64,000 bases of DNA from Ophiosphaerella korrae (GCA_028456385.1 JALNQF010000092.1:62001-126000); one strand, 5' to 3'. Numbered from the stretch's first letter, positions 12,289 to 24,618 are shown. Notes: generated from the letters alone by a model not told the origin. Translations and numbers: made by a program.

Positions 12289-13635
12289 ATGCGACGCAGC
12301 ACCTTCCCGCCCCGGGCCGCGAAGCCCCTTGCCGCCCCCGCGCGCGCGCCCGAGCCGCCCAAGCGCAAAGTATTCAACTGCATTGTCGACGACACGGCCC
12401 TGATTGCCGGCGTCAAGAAGAGCACCCGCGACGGCATCCGCAAGTGGGTGTCGCAGGGCTCCATCCGCCTCTATGTTCCGCTCTACACCCTCACCCAGCT
12501 CCACCGCCTGAAGACGGGCACCGAGCGCATCCATGCCGACGCCCGCGAGGCCGTCAGGTGGCTGGACGACATTACGTCTGGCCCCGGCGAGGTCGCCAAC
12601 CGCGTCGTCCTCCAGGGCGCCGACGAGGCCTACCCCACCTGGGCCGAGGTCGAGAAGTGCCTGCTGCCTGCGACCCTGCTGTCCATGGACGACACCGAGT
12701 CGGACGAGGACGACTACCACGAGGACCTCGAGAGTTCCTTCAACGCCCTGGACGTGTCCGACGAGACGTCGATGAGCTCGACCCACAGCCTCGAGGATGC
12801 GCCAAAGACGCCAGAGTCGCCCAAGTCGTTCATGAGCAGCAGCATCAGGTCCATTGACCAGGCCGCTCACGGCAGCAGAGCCGCCGCATTCGTCATGGCG
12901 TCTCCAGACCGCACCGCCCGCAACAGCTCCGAGCTCCAGCGCGCCGAGAAGCCGTCCAAGGGCGCTATCCCCGTCTATCTCCAGCCCCTCTTCAGCCACA
13001 TCATGTGGCGTATCAACAAGGAGGACAACCCCGATGCTGCCCTCGCGTCCTTTATCCTTCTCACCAACGATCCGGCCAAGCAGGCCATTGCCCAAAAGTT
13101 TGGGGTCCGTGCAAAGCGCCTGGAGCAGCTCCGCGATGCCGTGGCCCGTGAAGACCGCGAATACAAGAACCATCTAACCATGCACCAACTAGAAACCCAG
13201 ACCACTCTCACCGCACCAAAGGCAGCTGAGCGCCCAAAGTCCAGCCATGTCCCAGAAAGCAAGCCGGCGGACGTATCTGATGATGAAGACGTCGTCCTCT
13301 TCCGCGCCCCACGTGGCCCGGCAGCAACAACCACCACCACCACCACCCAGCGTGTCTTCGACCCCAACGACTTCGGCCGCGCCAGCCAGCACCACTCCCC
13401 CCGCGGCGGCCGTGGCGCACATAGCTCCCCCCGTGGTCGCGCGGGCCCACCATCCTTCCGGGGCCGCGGCAACTTCGTCCCGCGTGGCGCCTATGTTCCT
13501 CCCGGCCCAGCCTTCCGCGCCCCCCCCGCTCGTCACGACCCCAACGAGCCCCTGGATCCCAATTCGTTCGCCCGCCCCGCCCGATCCAACCCCATTCGCG
13601 GCGGCCGTGGGCGTAAGCTGTGGGAGCCAAATTAG
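12289..13635 (+). CDS. PIN-like domain protein with C-terminal RGG/GRGG tail
   Basis: Single-exon gene for 448 residues. The N-terminal block (about residues 26-95; KVFNCIVDDTALIAGVKK, then SIRLYVPLYTLTQLHRLK) resembles the PIN nuclease fold: an early Asp after a hydrophobic strand (VDD, residues 34-35) and a later Tyr-Pro-hydrophobic strand. The centre is acidic and Ser-rich (DDTESDEDDYHEDLE), and the C-terminal third carries SPRGGRG, SSPRGRAG, FRGRGNF and IRGGRGRK, an RGG-type RNA-binding tail. Family knowledge: ascomycete PIN/RGG proteins are expected to act in RNA turnover; Nmd4-like or unnamed fungal PIN proteins are the nearest ideas. I cannot assign an orthologue, and whether all catalytic acids are present needs an alignment. 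Confidence 0.65.
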   Translation: MRRSTFPPRAAKPLAAPARAPEPPKRKVFNCIVDDTALIAGVKKSTRDGIRKWVSQGSIRLYVPLYTLTQLHRLKTGTERIHADAREAVRWLDDITSGPGEVANRVVLQGADEAYPTWAEVEKCLLPATLLSMDDTESDEDDYHEDLESSFNALDVSDETSMSSTHSLEDAPKTPESPKSFMSSSIRSIDQAAHGSRAAAFVMASPDRTARNSSELQRAEKPSKGAIPVYLQPLFSHIMWRINKEDNPDAALASFILLTNDPAKQAIAQKFGVRAKRLEQLRDAVAREDREYKNHLTMHQLETQTTLTAPKAAERPKSSHVPESKPADVSDDEDVVLFRAPRGPAATTTTTTTQRVFDPNDFGRASQHHSPRGGRGAHSSPRGRAGPPSFRGRGNFVPRGAYVPPGPAFRAPPARHDPNEPLDPNSFARPARSNPIRGGRGRKLWEPN

Positions 13636-13755
13636 GCGGGCAGCGGGAAGTGTCTGAGGGCGCTGGAAAAAAAAAATTTAAACATCACCCACATATGTGC
13701 GCACGGAAGTCTGGATCCAGATCGAAAAGTGATCTCACAGCAATGGCGTCCACCG

Positions 13756-13773
13756 CACACACACACACACACA
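13756..13773. repeat. (CA)n microsatellite
   Basis: Nine uninterrupted CA dinucleotides 120 bp downstream of the PIN-domain gene stop. Confidence 0.9.
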
Positions 13774-14281
13774 TCTGGCTGATCCAATCCGCACCAGCGC
13801 GGATGACCAGCGGAGAAAGTCCAACAAAAAATGTGTACCGTGCAAAGCAGCACTGCTCCCATCACGCACGCACAAGGATAACAACGGCTTTTCGCCAAAC
13901 CATTTCAAACTCTTTTCCCTCGTTCTAACTTGCTTTGAAACTTTCTGCTTTACCTCGCTCTTGAATTCAACTTGCGTCGGTGTTCTACGGTTCGTATGGG
14001 TGTTCTCTGCCGTTTTTCGCGGTTGCGTTTACTCTCATCCCGCTTAATTCAATCCATCGCTTTGCGCTCCCATACTTTCTTTTCCCCTCTGCCTGCCGGT
14101 GAATTTTTTCCTCCGTGATGCTTACGCCCATCTGTCCCCTGCAAATCGCGGCGCCCATACTTTGCCGCCTTCATCGCTGCGCGGCGAGGGCGCCGGCTTG
14201 TATTGTGTCTGGGGTTGCGGTGCCGGCGTGTAGTCGTGGACGAGCGTTGCGATGCTCATTTTGCTGGGTGTGGATGGGGTG

Positions 14282-14314
14282 GGTGGTGGTGTGGGTGTGG
14301 GTGTGGGTGTGGGG
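14282..14314. repeat. GTGGGT-type short tandem repeat
   Basis: Consecutive GGTGGT/GTGGGT units in the intergenic region, G-rich on the plus strand. Confidence 0.8.
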
Positions 14315-14954
14315 TGGAGTAAAGAGGATATAGGTATTGTACTTGAGGGATGGATGAGTGACGATATTGGAATGGAAGTACGCGTGCATTGTGCTTGTTG
14401 TGAAGCCATGGTGACTTGTGTGGCCTGAATGAGATGGATGGACAAAGGAATGGGCGTAAACGAAAGGACGTTTCTTTCAGATTTTGTTGAGGACGTAGTT
14501 GCATTTGTTGGGTAGTTTTTTGGGAATTTTTGAAAGGGGGGGGGATATGTGGTTGGCTTTGAAGATGGGGATACAATGTTGGTGTGCAATAAGTGGGTAA
14601 TGAGGTGGTGTTTAGGATTATTTGCTTGAGGGAGGGAAGGATTTGAAGGGTGCGTGGTGTGGAAAGAGGTAGTCGTGGCCCATTGTGCTTGTACATGGAG
14701 TGCCATGACAGCACTACTACATACCAACCCATCAACTTCCCCCCCCCCCCCCCTGCCATAAGATGTAGGTCTTCACAGAGAGAATAGTATATTTATGTGC
14801 ACATGGAGATGACAAAGCGTTGTATCCGTGTCTTATTGTCAGACAAATCGCTACCCCTAGAAACAATCCACTCACCCACATTACACACCACGCGACATCA
14901 CGTGGGATGCACTTCACCTAGCCACGCCGCCCCTGCCCAACCACCACAAGCTCC

Positions 14955-16940
14955 CTACCTGGTCCCCGCATCCACCGGCCACCCCAACTGCCTCCCCTCC
15001 CCCTCCACCCCATTGTCCTCCCTCCACCGCCTCCTCTCCACAACCCCGACCCCAGGCCCCCTATACACACTCCCATACACCCCACTCGCCCACTCCTCGC
15101 CCGCGCCCTCCCCCCCAGCCTTCCTCCCATACCACTTCCCATACGCAATCAAATAATACAGCCGGAAACTCAACAGCGCGAACCGGTCCCTCTCCAAATC
15201 CTCGGGATACCTCGCGCCCAGATCCACCGCCGCCACTATGCCAGACATAACCGCCACTTCATGCGCATTCAACAGCGTCCAACTCGCCGCAAAGCGCGTG
15301 TGGCGCCGGCCTTGCAGGGACATCATCCAGGGGACGACGAGCACGTAGTGCGTCCAAGAGTGGCACAACTGGTGCCACCAGTCCGTGCGTATAATCTTTG
15401 ATTCGTCGATGGCGTCGGCGCTCCAAAGGTGGCTGTCGCGCGCCTTGTTGAGGAAGATGGTTTGGAACACGTGGGCTTCAAAGGGCGCATGTGGCGGGAA
15501 TTGCGACTGGTAGTTTGTGCAGTCGAAGCTCATTTCGAGCTTGGAGGGGTCGGCGGCGTATTGCTTGATGTAGTACATTGGCTTGAAGGATGCTTTGCCG
15601 AGGGCGATGCGGGAGTCTTGTGGGGTGGAGGAGAGGGATGATACGGCGTGGGTGGGGGTGTAGAAGTTTTCGTAGTGGTTGCGCATGTAGGTCGAGTCCC
15701 AGTGCGTGATGGTCATGTCGTCGGAGAACTTTGCGGCGCCGAGGATTTTGCGCTCGCGCAGGGAGGAGGTTGGGTGCAGGATGCGTTTGGCGGTATCGGC
15801 ACTGGATAGATAAAATCAGTCAGGGGCAAATGGTGGATAGGGAAAGGGGGGGGGGAGGGGGGGGGGTGGAGACTGTACAGCACGCATAGCACCAGCTCGT
15901 CGTAGTTCTCTTCCACTTCTTCGGCCGCGGCGTCCGCGCCTCTATCGCGATTCGACGGCACCCATTCGCTGTTCGGATTATGTGCGTTCGCTACAGGCGT
16001 CCTCTTAATCAGCCTCACCGTAACACCCGTTTTATCCCTCTTGACCACCCTCGTAACCTCGGTTGACAACCTAACCCGCACCCCCCTCCGCTCCAAATCC
16101 TCTTTCCACGTCTGATAAAACTCGCTGAACTTGGGGAACACGACCATCGGCGGCAAATTGCTCGCGACGCTGTGCTTGTCCGGCGGATACCACATGCCGT
16201 ACGTGGGGCTTGTGCACAGGCGCTCGAGGATGATGCTGGGGACATTGGGCGTCTCGTTGCCTGTGCCGAGGAAGAGGGCGATCATGGGCATGGCGATGGT
16301 ATTTGTGAATTTGCCCGAGAAGAAGAAGAGCTTGAATAAGATCTTCAGTGGGATCAGCGCGAAGATGAGCTCGAACCAGCGCACGATTTTGAGCATGAGG
16401 GCGAAGCGCCGGATTTCTTTTTGGTGTCGGGCGAGGAGGGAGGTGGGGAAGACGTTGGTCCAGAAGTTTTCGCCCTTGCCAAAGGATACCTGAGTTGTTA
16501 GTTGGTGCAATTGTGGGAGGACATGATTGGTGATTGGTGTACCTGCAGATCCACGGGATCCGCACGAAACCCTTGCCGTGCAAACATGGTCAGCGTGTGA
16601 TGAAAGATATAACTCCCGCCCTGTACGCCCTGGTTCAGCCACGATGCTCCATGCCGCTCTTTGTCCAGCGGAATCGAAAATGCCTGGCCGCCGCAGTAGT
16701 CTACTGCGTCAACGAGCGTGACGTCGAACCTCTCTGGGTGCTGTGAGAGGTGGTATGCGCACGACATGCCTGCCAAATATCAGTCAAATCCCCATAACGC
16801 ATCTATCTGTCCATATAGATAGACGTACCTGCGGCACCCGCCCCGACAACTAACACCTTCTTCCTTCCACCCCTGCTCTTTCCCGTCGTGGCCATATTGG
16901 TCGTGGGCAGAATGGGCTCGGTGTTGCGCGAAACTCGCAT
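14955..16940 (-). CDS. FAD/NAD(P)-binding amine-oxidase-family flavoprotein
   Basis: Flavoprotein of the NAD(P)/FAD-dependent amine oxidoreductase superfamily (COG2907-like). Four exons: 16940-16829, 16769-16543, 16489-15879 and 15801-14955 (598 residues). The first exon-exon joint rebuilds the dinucleotide-binding motif VLVVGAGAAGMSCAYHL, followed by the acidic end of strand 2 in VTLVDAVDYCGGQAF. Other blocks are GASWLNQGVQGGSYIFHHTL, a hydrophobic segment (IFALIPLKILFKLFFF) that may be membrane-associated, MWYPPDKHSVASNLPPMVVF and DELVLCVLADTAKRIL. Intron 3 (15802-15878) contains a long C/T homopolymer-like tract. The start at 16940 is the first in-frame ATG; MATTGKS at 16895 is an alternative. 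The substrate cannot be told from sequence. It lies head-to-tail with the Zn2Cys6 gene (459 bp apart). Confidence 0.8.
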
Positions 16941-17398
16941 TGAAAACGAAGCGACAATGTAGTTGTATAGTTGTATAGAGCAAGCCACCCTAGGCGCTGC
17001 GCCGCGTGAGTATTTGTTTATCGCATGACAACGACATACGTGAAGAGCTGCGTCATGAAATTCTAAATACGGTTAGGGCGATCTGGGGATCGGAAAATGT
17101 GGGTCGTTAGATCGCGCCGCAGGCATGCTCGCTAATCGGGAGCGGGCATCATTATGTCATGAGCAGACTTATCAATTATGGGGACTCGAGGCATGGTGGT
17201 GTTGAAATAATACAACGTAGAAGTGGTATCATTTAATAATTGCTGGTATCGATTATTTTCGGACGGGTATGTGTGTGTGTGTTTGTCGTGTTTGTACATG
17301 GTACATGGAGAGATGCACTCATATTCGCTGCCGATATACACAGGCATCCTACCTCCAGTCTTGGTATGCATCCTCCAGACCCACCCACCCAACATCCA
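16941..17398. other. Intergenic region between flavoprotein and Zn2Cys6 genes
   Basis: 458 bp holding the flavoprotein promoter and the 3' flank of the regulator gene. A short GT repeat lies at about 17269-17284. No gene seen. Confidence 0.5.
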
Positions 17399-19889
17399 TC
17401 ATACAGAGTGTACGCCTTTCAGCGTCTCATTCGTCCAGTCATCTGACTCGCTCGTGTTGGTATTGAAATACGCCGGATACGCCGCCCCTCCATGTTCCTC
17501 CGGCATCGACACCGCACTCATATTTTGATTGAGGTCGAAGAAGTCTAGGCCAAGAGTGCTCGTGGCGCTAGCAAAGCAGTCCTCCTGGACGTCTGAGATC
17601 TGCGCAATATCAGGCGACGCGCTGTCGTCAACTGCCACGGACTGAGCCTGGAGCGCCGGGTCATACGTGTGCCCCTCCTCGTCGTACACACCCGTCATAC
17701 TGGCGAATTGCGTTGCAATGCGGCTCAAAATGCTGTACGTCGGCGCTAGCTTCTTCATCCCGTGGACATGGCTGAGCATGGCACCGACCGTCTCTTTACG
17801 CTCAATATCCTTGCGCGACTGCTGTTGCTCAGCAGGACGCGCAAGAAAGTCGGCGCAAACAATCAACACAGAATGAAAGACGAAGAACAAATCCAGCCAC
17901 GAATACCCAATCATGCCAAGATCCGAGCCCGCCATTATACAGCGAATGCTCTGGTGTGCCGACTCGACGCAATCCTCGCTCAGCGCAAGCGTGCTCTCCC
18001 AATCATCTGGTATAAGCGGAGCTTGGTTTTCTAGCTGGGCGATATAGCGCTCCACCTTCTGGATGAGGAAGTCGCGTGAGACGATGCACCGCGTGTAGTA
18101 ATAGTACACATGCAGCAAAAGGATGCGTGCACGCTGGCCCGGCAACGACGGCGAAAAGTCCACAGACAGGTGCCGCGGTATAGTCAGGAAATACTCGTCG
18201 CACTCTCCCAATAGCGTAATTGCTACGTCGTGCGTGGGCGAACGTTCCTCCGCCGTCCGCACATCAATGTACGCTCGCTGCCGTATGCGATACGACATCT
18301 GTATCACGTCAAAAGCACTCGCCATGTACTCGGCCGACATGCTTTTCTGCTCGAGCATGGTGGCATCCGGGATTCTCACCGACACCTCACTGTCGTCAAT
18401 AACGGTGGGTCGGCCGAGGATGCTGCACAGGATCTTTTCAAAAGTGTATATGGACCACCAGACCTGGCGGCGCGTATTACGCTCGATGGGATTGAATTCT
18501 GTATTCGGGCCGTCTCGATGCATGCCCATAGTGATAGCCTACGCGGCTCATGTTAGTTAGTCCGCGATCATCCGGACACTAAGGTAGGTTACGAACCATG
18601 CGGGCTCCGAGGCCGATGAGCAGCCATGATGAGCTCTTCTGGCCGATGATGTGGTGGTGCAGATTGAGCAGGACTAGGGCCTGGACGTTGGCGAGCGACG
18701 TCGTCGTCAGCAGATTCCGGAAATACGTCTTTGCAAAACCGAGGTATTTCAGGCGCAGCGCGTGCGCCTGTCCGGGGTCATGTTCACGCAGTTGCTGGCA
18801 GCCGAAGGAGAAGACGAGGGCGAGGCAGATGAGCCAGCCTATGTCTGCGACGTCCTTGAGCAGCTCCGCCTGCCGCGAGTATGTTGCCTCCAGCCTCATC
18901 TGGAACATGCTTCGGTGGAACAGGGGCAGATAGATGTGGACATGGTCGAAGTATGCAGACGCGAGGGCATCTGCCAGCGACCGCGAGGGCAGCAGGTCGG
19001 CGACGGTGTTGGCAGGCACGCCACTGTCTCGCTCCTCCCACTGGTCGCTCGTGCCTTCCATCTGCGACCTCAACCGCTTCCTGCGGCTCCGGAATGGCGA
19101 GTGCGATCCATCCAGGGTGGGGACCGTGTATTCCTCGTCCGACGGGTTCGTGCTGGCCGTGCCGTGAGAAGCAAACGTTCCGCCAGCGGAGCGCGACTGG
19201 CTCCTCGACGCGGGCGCCTCGACGCCATGGGCACGTTTCCAGCGTGCCGCCAGGGCTCGGATGGTCATGGCCAGGCGGAAGCTGCTCGAGGGGCCAAAGT
19301 AATGGGGCGCTCCGTGGCGAGTCGGTATCAGTCCCTCGTTTGGCCGTGACGGCTGCTGCACCTCAGAGAAGGGATTGTGCTGGCTGTCCTTGGAAGCCGA
19401 TCCAGGCGAACTGGTCCCGGCCGAGCGGACTGAGTGGTGTATCGTCTGGGCAGGCGGCCGTGGTTGCTGTGCCTGCGAGGACGACTGTGCAGGCTCCTGG
19501 GGCGGCTGGCTCCACGTCGAGGCCGGCGGCCGGCTGTCACTGAAGATGTCGGCAGGCGTGTAGTCGTCGCTCGCCGGCATGGGGATATTCCGGGCTGCTG
19601 CGAGTTGGAAGATGGTGTTGGTATCCTGCACATTCTCTTGGGGGAACAGCCCCTTGACTAGTGACTCGAGCGCCCTGTAGCGTAGACTCAGCGTCTCGAC
19701 GCTGCCATAGACTCGCTGTTTTCGCGGCAACTTGGACTCGCACTGCACGCCGCTCATCTTGCAGTCGGCGCATGGCTCGTCGGGGCTGTTGCGAATGCAT
19801 CGCGCTCGACGGAGCTTGCAACGGTCGCAACTGACAAGAGCTCGCTTTCGTGGTGCTGGTGCTTCTGCCTTACCCCGACGTTCGGGCAT
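17399..19889 (-). CDS. Zn2Cys6 (Gal4-type) transcription factor with fungal_trans domain
   Basis: Fungal-specific regulator of about 810 residues from two exons (19889-18597 and 18538-17399; intron 18539-18596). The zinc cluster has canonical spacing C-X2-C-X6-C-X8-C-X2-C-X6-C at residues 21, 24, 31, 40, 43 and 50 (SCDRCKLRRARC, EPCADCKMSGVQC). The middle (roughly residues 330-600) is the fungal_trans (PF04082-type) region with FDHVHIYLPLFHRSMFQ, RMAITMGMHRDG across the splice joint and RRQVWWSIYTFEKILCSILGRP. A Ser/Pro/Gln-rich linker separates the two domains. The ATG at 19889 is the first in frame. Nuclear DNA-binding protein; target genes are unknown. The neighbouring flavoprotein on the same strand is a possible target only by proximity. 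Confidence 0.88.
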
Positions 19890-21106
19890 TATTCGCGAGA
19901 AGAGCACCTTGTCTGTGTGCGGAAGAGTCGTTCCGGGGGGTTGGGAAGACACCCAGCTCTGCTCGTCCGAGGAGCTTCAACCCCATAAGTAGTGACCTAA
20001 GTAGACTTGCGTCCGCATCCTGTGGCGCCAACAGCCAGTCCAGCTCGTCACTGGCTGTCCGGAGATAGCTCCGCACCACGGCAAGGGAAGGTAAGTAAAC
20101 ATGCGTATTAAAACACGCATTGGAGGTTAGGTTGCGGGATAAGAGGCTTGCCTAAGCAACGGGTGGATTGCATGACTGTTTGTCAAGACGGGATCTAATG
20201 CCGGACGCCAGCCGATGCTAGCTAGTGCCATGAGGGGCGAGGGGTCGTGCTGTTCAATCATACCTAGTCTCACCAGGGTGGATGGCAGGTTGATACTCCG
20301 CGAACATGCGTTCGCAGACGAGACGTGGAGTAAATTAAACGTCTCCTAGTTCCATGAGTCGCGGAGAAGCGACTCTGCAGAGCAACCTCACGGCATGGGT
20401 CGTCTGCTACGAAGCCCTCTGAACACGAGCGGCTTTGGAGAGCGTGCAGATCAACCAGGTTTTGCCTTCAACTACTGCACTTGGTAACGGCACCAACGAC
20501 TCCCTTGAAAGTTTACACAGCCCCGGTTATGCAACTCTATTCCGGCACATCCATCATGGCGTACCTGCTTGAAGCCATGTACTTATTTGCAATTCCATAT
20601 TACTCGGCCAGCGGTGAATCAGGCAGATCCTATCGGTAGTATCAGTGCTGCCGATTACTACATGGCCCGAGGTCCTGTCGTCGGTGACTCGGTGACATAT
20701 CCGATTTCCATCTCCGATTTCCACTCCGAAGAACTCGTACATTTATCCAATTTAAGCTTCCAACGCTTGTCTTCCGCGAAACTTTAAAATCAATCAGGTT
20801 GTGCCACTTTGCCGTGTAGACACTTCAACTGCCACGCCTTTGCGCTCGGGTCGGGCTAGCAGCGTGTTCGATGGAACTTCAAATCAAATACGGCAAGGGT
20901 CCCCCCTTGATCAAGATCAACGACTCTTCGAGAATGACGGACAACTTCAAACGGGCCCGGATCCAGCACGTGACGTCGCAAAGGAGTATGTATGGAGATT
21001 TCTTTCCCCACTTCGGCAATTTCCGACAATATAACTCAAGCACGAACATTGATTCTAGATTACGAACTAATTATACACAAACCCCGGCTGCTCAGCCGCG
21101 TTTATA
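19890..21106. other. Intergenic region, 1.2 kb
   Basis: Between the starts of the regulator and the stop of the b5-ACAD gene. Short open frames are present but none shows codon pattern, splice context or family similarity. It is long enough to hold an extended upstream region for the transcription factor. Confidence 0.45.
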
Positions 21107-22907
21107 TTATAACTTCATGCCGAGCACCTTGTGCACTCGCAAAGCTTGCCGGATACTTAGATCGAGCATAATCTCCTCGCTACCACCGGGGATGGCATAC
21201 GCCCTGACATCCCTGTATAGCCGCTCAACCTTGGCCCCCTGTCCACCGCGACTGTAACTCAAGCCGCCGAAAATCTGACTCGCTTCCCTTGCACAGAATT
21301 CAAAGGTCGTGGTGCTCTGTGCCTTTAAGCTAGCGATGGCGCCACCTAGTTTCAACATGGCCTCCATTTCGTTCATCTTTTGGCACTGGTAGATTAGGTT
21401 CTCGAGCCAGTTGTACGATGACTCGATTTGACGGGCCATGTGTGCGAGCTTGAGGCGAATCACGGGATGGTCGATGAGACGCTTGCCAAACGTCTTGCGT
21501 TTATGCGAGTACTTTACGCTTTCTTCGTAACAAACGCGAGCGAATCGCAAGCATTGGATGATGATGCCGATGCGCTCGTGGTTGAAGTTTGTCATGACGA
21601 CCTTGAAACCTTGGTTTTCTTTACCGATTAGGTTCTCTACAGGAACCTTAACGTCTTCGAAGGTAATGTATGTTGTGCCACTGCTCCATACACCTTGGCA
21701 GTCCATTCTGCGGGTGGAGACACCGCCGGCAGCACGCTCGATAAGGAGGACGGAGACACCGTTCATGCCTTCGCCGCCGGTGCGCACGGCAGTGGTGAAG
21801 TAGTCTGACCAGATTCCGTTTGTGATCCACTTCTTCTCGCCATTGACGACGTAGTGCTTGCCATCTTCGGAGAGTTTGGCCTCGCAAGTGATGTTGGCGA
21901 CATCGCTACCAGCATCTAGGTAATATATTAGTATATGCAATTGAGTTTTGAAAGCCGATTGACTTACCAGGCTCAGTGATGGCCAGACAAATGCGCTTCT
22001 CTCCGCTGAGTAGGCCAGGGCCAATACGCTTCACGAGTTCAGGCTTTCCAAGCTTGAACACTGGTGGTGCACCAATGCCATAACCACCGAGAAGGTTCCA
22101 AACAAGACCACCGCTGCCTGTGCGCGAAAGCTCATCCGTAATGATCATCTCGTGGAAATGATCCCACCTCTCCGGAGGCACCGACTTGACCCTCTTATTG
22201 GTGTATTCTTCAGGATAATGGATACCGAGGAGACCGGCGAGGTATCCTCGCTCGCCCAGCTCCCTGAAGATCTCTTCGGGCACGTTCTTGGCCTCGTCCC
22301 ATTCGTTGACATTGGGCATGAGCTTCTCCTCGACCCATTCTCTGATTTCCTCGCGGAGAGCGACGTGCGTTTCGTTGAAGTAGGGCGAGTGGTACTGATA
22401 GCTCTGGATTAGCCTAATCACATGGTAGATGTATAGATAAAAGACATACTGTTTGGTACCACGACGGGTCTGCGTATGGGATGATGTCGCCAAACGAGTC
22501 GAAGGGCTCGGAGTCTTCGGCAGCAGCCGAAGTTGGCTGAGGCGCAACGACGCCGGAGTTCGCCCCCGGCTCGACAACCTCCCGCTTCTCAGGTGCGGGC
22601 GGGGCCGGGGGCGCTGCTTTGGTGTCTAGCGATCCGACCTGCAGTTGCTTCCGGTACTTTTTGAGAATGCCGTCATTGTGATACTTCCAGAACTGCTTCG
22701 AGGCGTCTTTGCCTGCCACACGCTGGAGGACTGTGCTATGTTAGCAGACGCAATGCAAAGTTAATCAAAGACCGACGCACTCTTCTTGCCGCCCGGATGT
22801 TCGTCTTGAAACTTGGTGAGGTCATAGACGTCCTCATCAACAATGATGTACAGGTCGTCACCCGTCTTATGCGCGGCGACCTCCGCAGCCGAAAAGCGTT
22901 GTGACAT
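21107..22907 (-). CDS. Cytochrome b5-acyl-CoA dehydrogenase fusion protein
   Basis: Four exons (22907-22781, 22730-22450, 22394-21968, 21915-21107) encode 547 residues. Residues about 1-80 are a cytochrome b5 domain with the axial-haem motif HPGG (37-40) and the second-ligand block FWKYHND. A Pro/Ala linker follows. The remainder is an acyl-CoA dehydrogenase: N-terminal helical part (VALREEIREWVEEKLMP), FAD-binding middle domain (KRICLAITEPDAGSD, YVVNGEKKWITNG) and C-terminal domain (VYRDVRAYAIPGGSEEIMLD type block). The fusion is a known fungal architecture (family knowledge); it couples alpha,beta-dehydrogenation of acyl-CoA to an attached haem redox module. The catalytic Glu cannot be fixed without alignment. 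No evident peroxisomal or mitochondrial targeting peptide. Confidence 0.92.
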
Positions 22908-23562
22908 AGTGGCAATGAGAGTACGAAAATCAAGAATAACTTCACAGAATACTGTTACAAGACTAAAGTCACGGATGCGATCCCAGAACAAAAGAGGCGC
23001 AGGCGCACACCCGCGTTATAACGGAGCCGGCGAGTGCTGTGTCGTCGGTTTCACGTCTTTCACATGCCGCCAAGAAATCTGGGGATGCTGCTGAAAAGGA
23101 GCCCAGACCCGCAAATAGCGTGGTTTGCGATGCAGCGGCCGCTGGCTTGTGATCTCGTGTCCAATAATACCTTGCGTGTGATTGGCTGCTGGTGTATGGG
23201 TTCATGGGCTTCCGGCTGACGTTCCTTTTCGAGGTGGAATCGAGCGCGACGTCACCTAGAGAAGATGCCGAGGCATGTCTGCGCCCGCCTCACGTGGATC
23301 TTTTCCTTTCACAAGCAAATTGCGAGTCCGGGGTACTGCAACGCGTCGGCGGCGTTAAATGTCCAAGAGCAATCATGTACGTGTCAATAACATGGTTGGC
23401 GCTGTTTGGTGTCTAGAATACGGAAATTGCTCCTCTGGCAGTTCGTGCGATGCAGCCTGCATGAGCTTGTCATCATGACCCAGAGATGTAGTGAACAGCC
23501 TAGCTTACATACCTACTCAGACACCAGCCTTGCTTGACTGCAATGCACCAGCATCGTTAATC
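22908..23562. other. Divergent promoter region of b5-ACAD and cupin genes
   Basis: 655 bp between divergent starts. Nothing gene-like was seen. Confidence 0.5.
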
Positions 23563-24118
23563 ATGAAAGACACCATCCCAAGAGAAGTGCAGGTCAAGAA
23601 GGCGTCAGAAATCACTGCGCCAGACGGACCCCAGACAGATGGCATGATTCGCATGCCGGCCATCGTCGACAAGTCTAACCAGATATGTGGCACAGGCAAG
23701 CGAATCACCCATCCAGATTTCAACACTACTAACAACATCAGTAATGGTAGCAAAGCCTCACACCGCATCAGCGGTGCATCACCACGGTGAAGAAGGTACG
23801 CCCTGAAACTCGCAATCATTCACATCTTGCCAGTTATTGCTCAAGTCCAAACATGGTCTGATGCACCTCGCAGATACCATCGTGTACGCCGCAAGTGGCC
23901 ATGGCGCCGTTGTCAGTGGACCTGATGGCTCCAAGCGACAGGAACTTGCGCCCGGCGATTTTGCCCTTATACCAGCCTATGCTGAGCACCAGGAGGTAAA
24001 TGACAGCGATGAAGATATCATCTGGATTATCACGCGAGGTGGTCGAAATCCTATCGTTCATAATCTTACTGGCTGGAGTAAGGCGCACCAGATTTTGCCG
24101 GAGCAAGGGGCCTATTAG
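23563..24118 (+). CDS. Small single-domain cupin
   Basis: Three exons (23563-23695, 23742-23795, 23874-24118) give a 143-residue cupin. The metal-binding face is visible in motif 1 (SAVHHHGEED, then TIVYAASGHGAVV) and motif 2 (PGDFALIPAYAEHQ). Intron 1 (23696-23741) looks like GC-AG (ACAG then GCAAGC); a weak GT donor nine bases upstream would also keep frame but drops three residues. Intron 2 (23796-23873) is GT-AG. Such small cupins can be oxygenases or isomerases or simply binding proteins, so no substrate can be assigned. The gene shares an upstream region with the b5-ACAD gene. Confidence 0.78.
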
Positions 24119-24618
24119 AGCATAGTTCTAACTTCTGGATACGACGTGCTACAAGGCTGGCACTCATTTCGATATCAGGATGAATTGCTGTGTTAAGATA
24201 GTAGTGAGGACTTGATGTAAGCTCTCAATTAGGCCAACCATACTTCGGACGAAATGTTTCATTTTCACTTCAGTGCTCGCGCTCACGTCATAATTTATGG
24301 TCGAACGTCTCAGTGGGGTCCTCAGTCACTCACATGTTCCCAGTCCGAACTTTGATTGGTCGAAACCGGGTATTCCTAGTCCACCTACTATGCAAGTGCT
24401 ATGGTGCCCCCACCTTCCTGTAGTTCAACCGCGCATTTAGCAAATATGGAACAGCTTTTTCTTTGTCTTTAATTTCATTCTTTCAGATCGATTATTCATT
24501 CAATCGAATAAAGCCCAAAATCTTACACCGAACTAGATGAAATGTGTAGCGACTGGGTTCAACTTAAATTGTCACTTCCCATTGGTTTCTTTTGTTGATA
24601 TTCCTTCTAATCATCAGT
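24119..24618. other. Intergenic region upstream of GH92 gene
   Basis: 500 bp, AT-richer than its neighbours. No gene or recognised repeat. Confidence 0.5.

Larger units (their letters stand above)
13636..14954. other. Long intergenic region with simple repeats
   Basis: About 1.3 kb with no supportable gene. It contains a CA microsatellite (13756-13773), a pyrimidine-rich stretch (13900-14110) that looks like a fungal promoter or 5' UTR, a GTGGGT-type minisatellite (14282-14314) and a poly-C run (about 14741-14752). A Pro/Thr/Ser-rich minus-strand reading frame at 14122-14727 runs through the simple repeat and was not called. Confidence 0.45.

Noticed and set aside
12217..13173. 318-codon minus-strand open frame
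   Set aside because: Antisense shadow of the GC-rich PIN-domain gene; Gly/Leu/Val-rich composition is typical of reversed GC-rich coding DNA.
14122..14727. Minus-strand 201-codon open frame, Pro/Thr/Ser-rich
   Set aside because: Runs through a GTGGGT repeat and pyrimidine-rich DNA; composition follows the repeat and no domain or splice context supports it.
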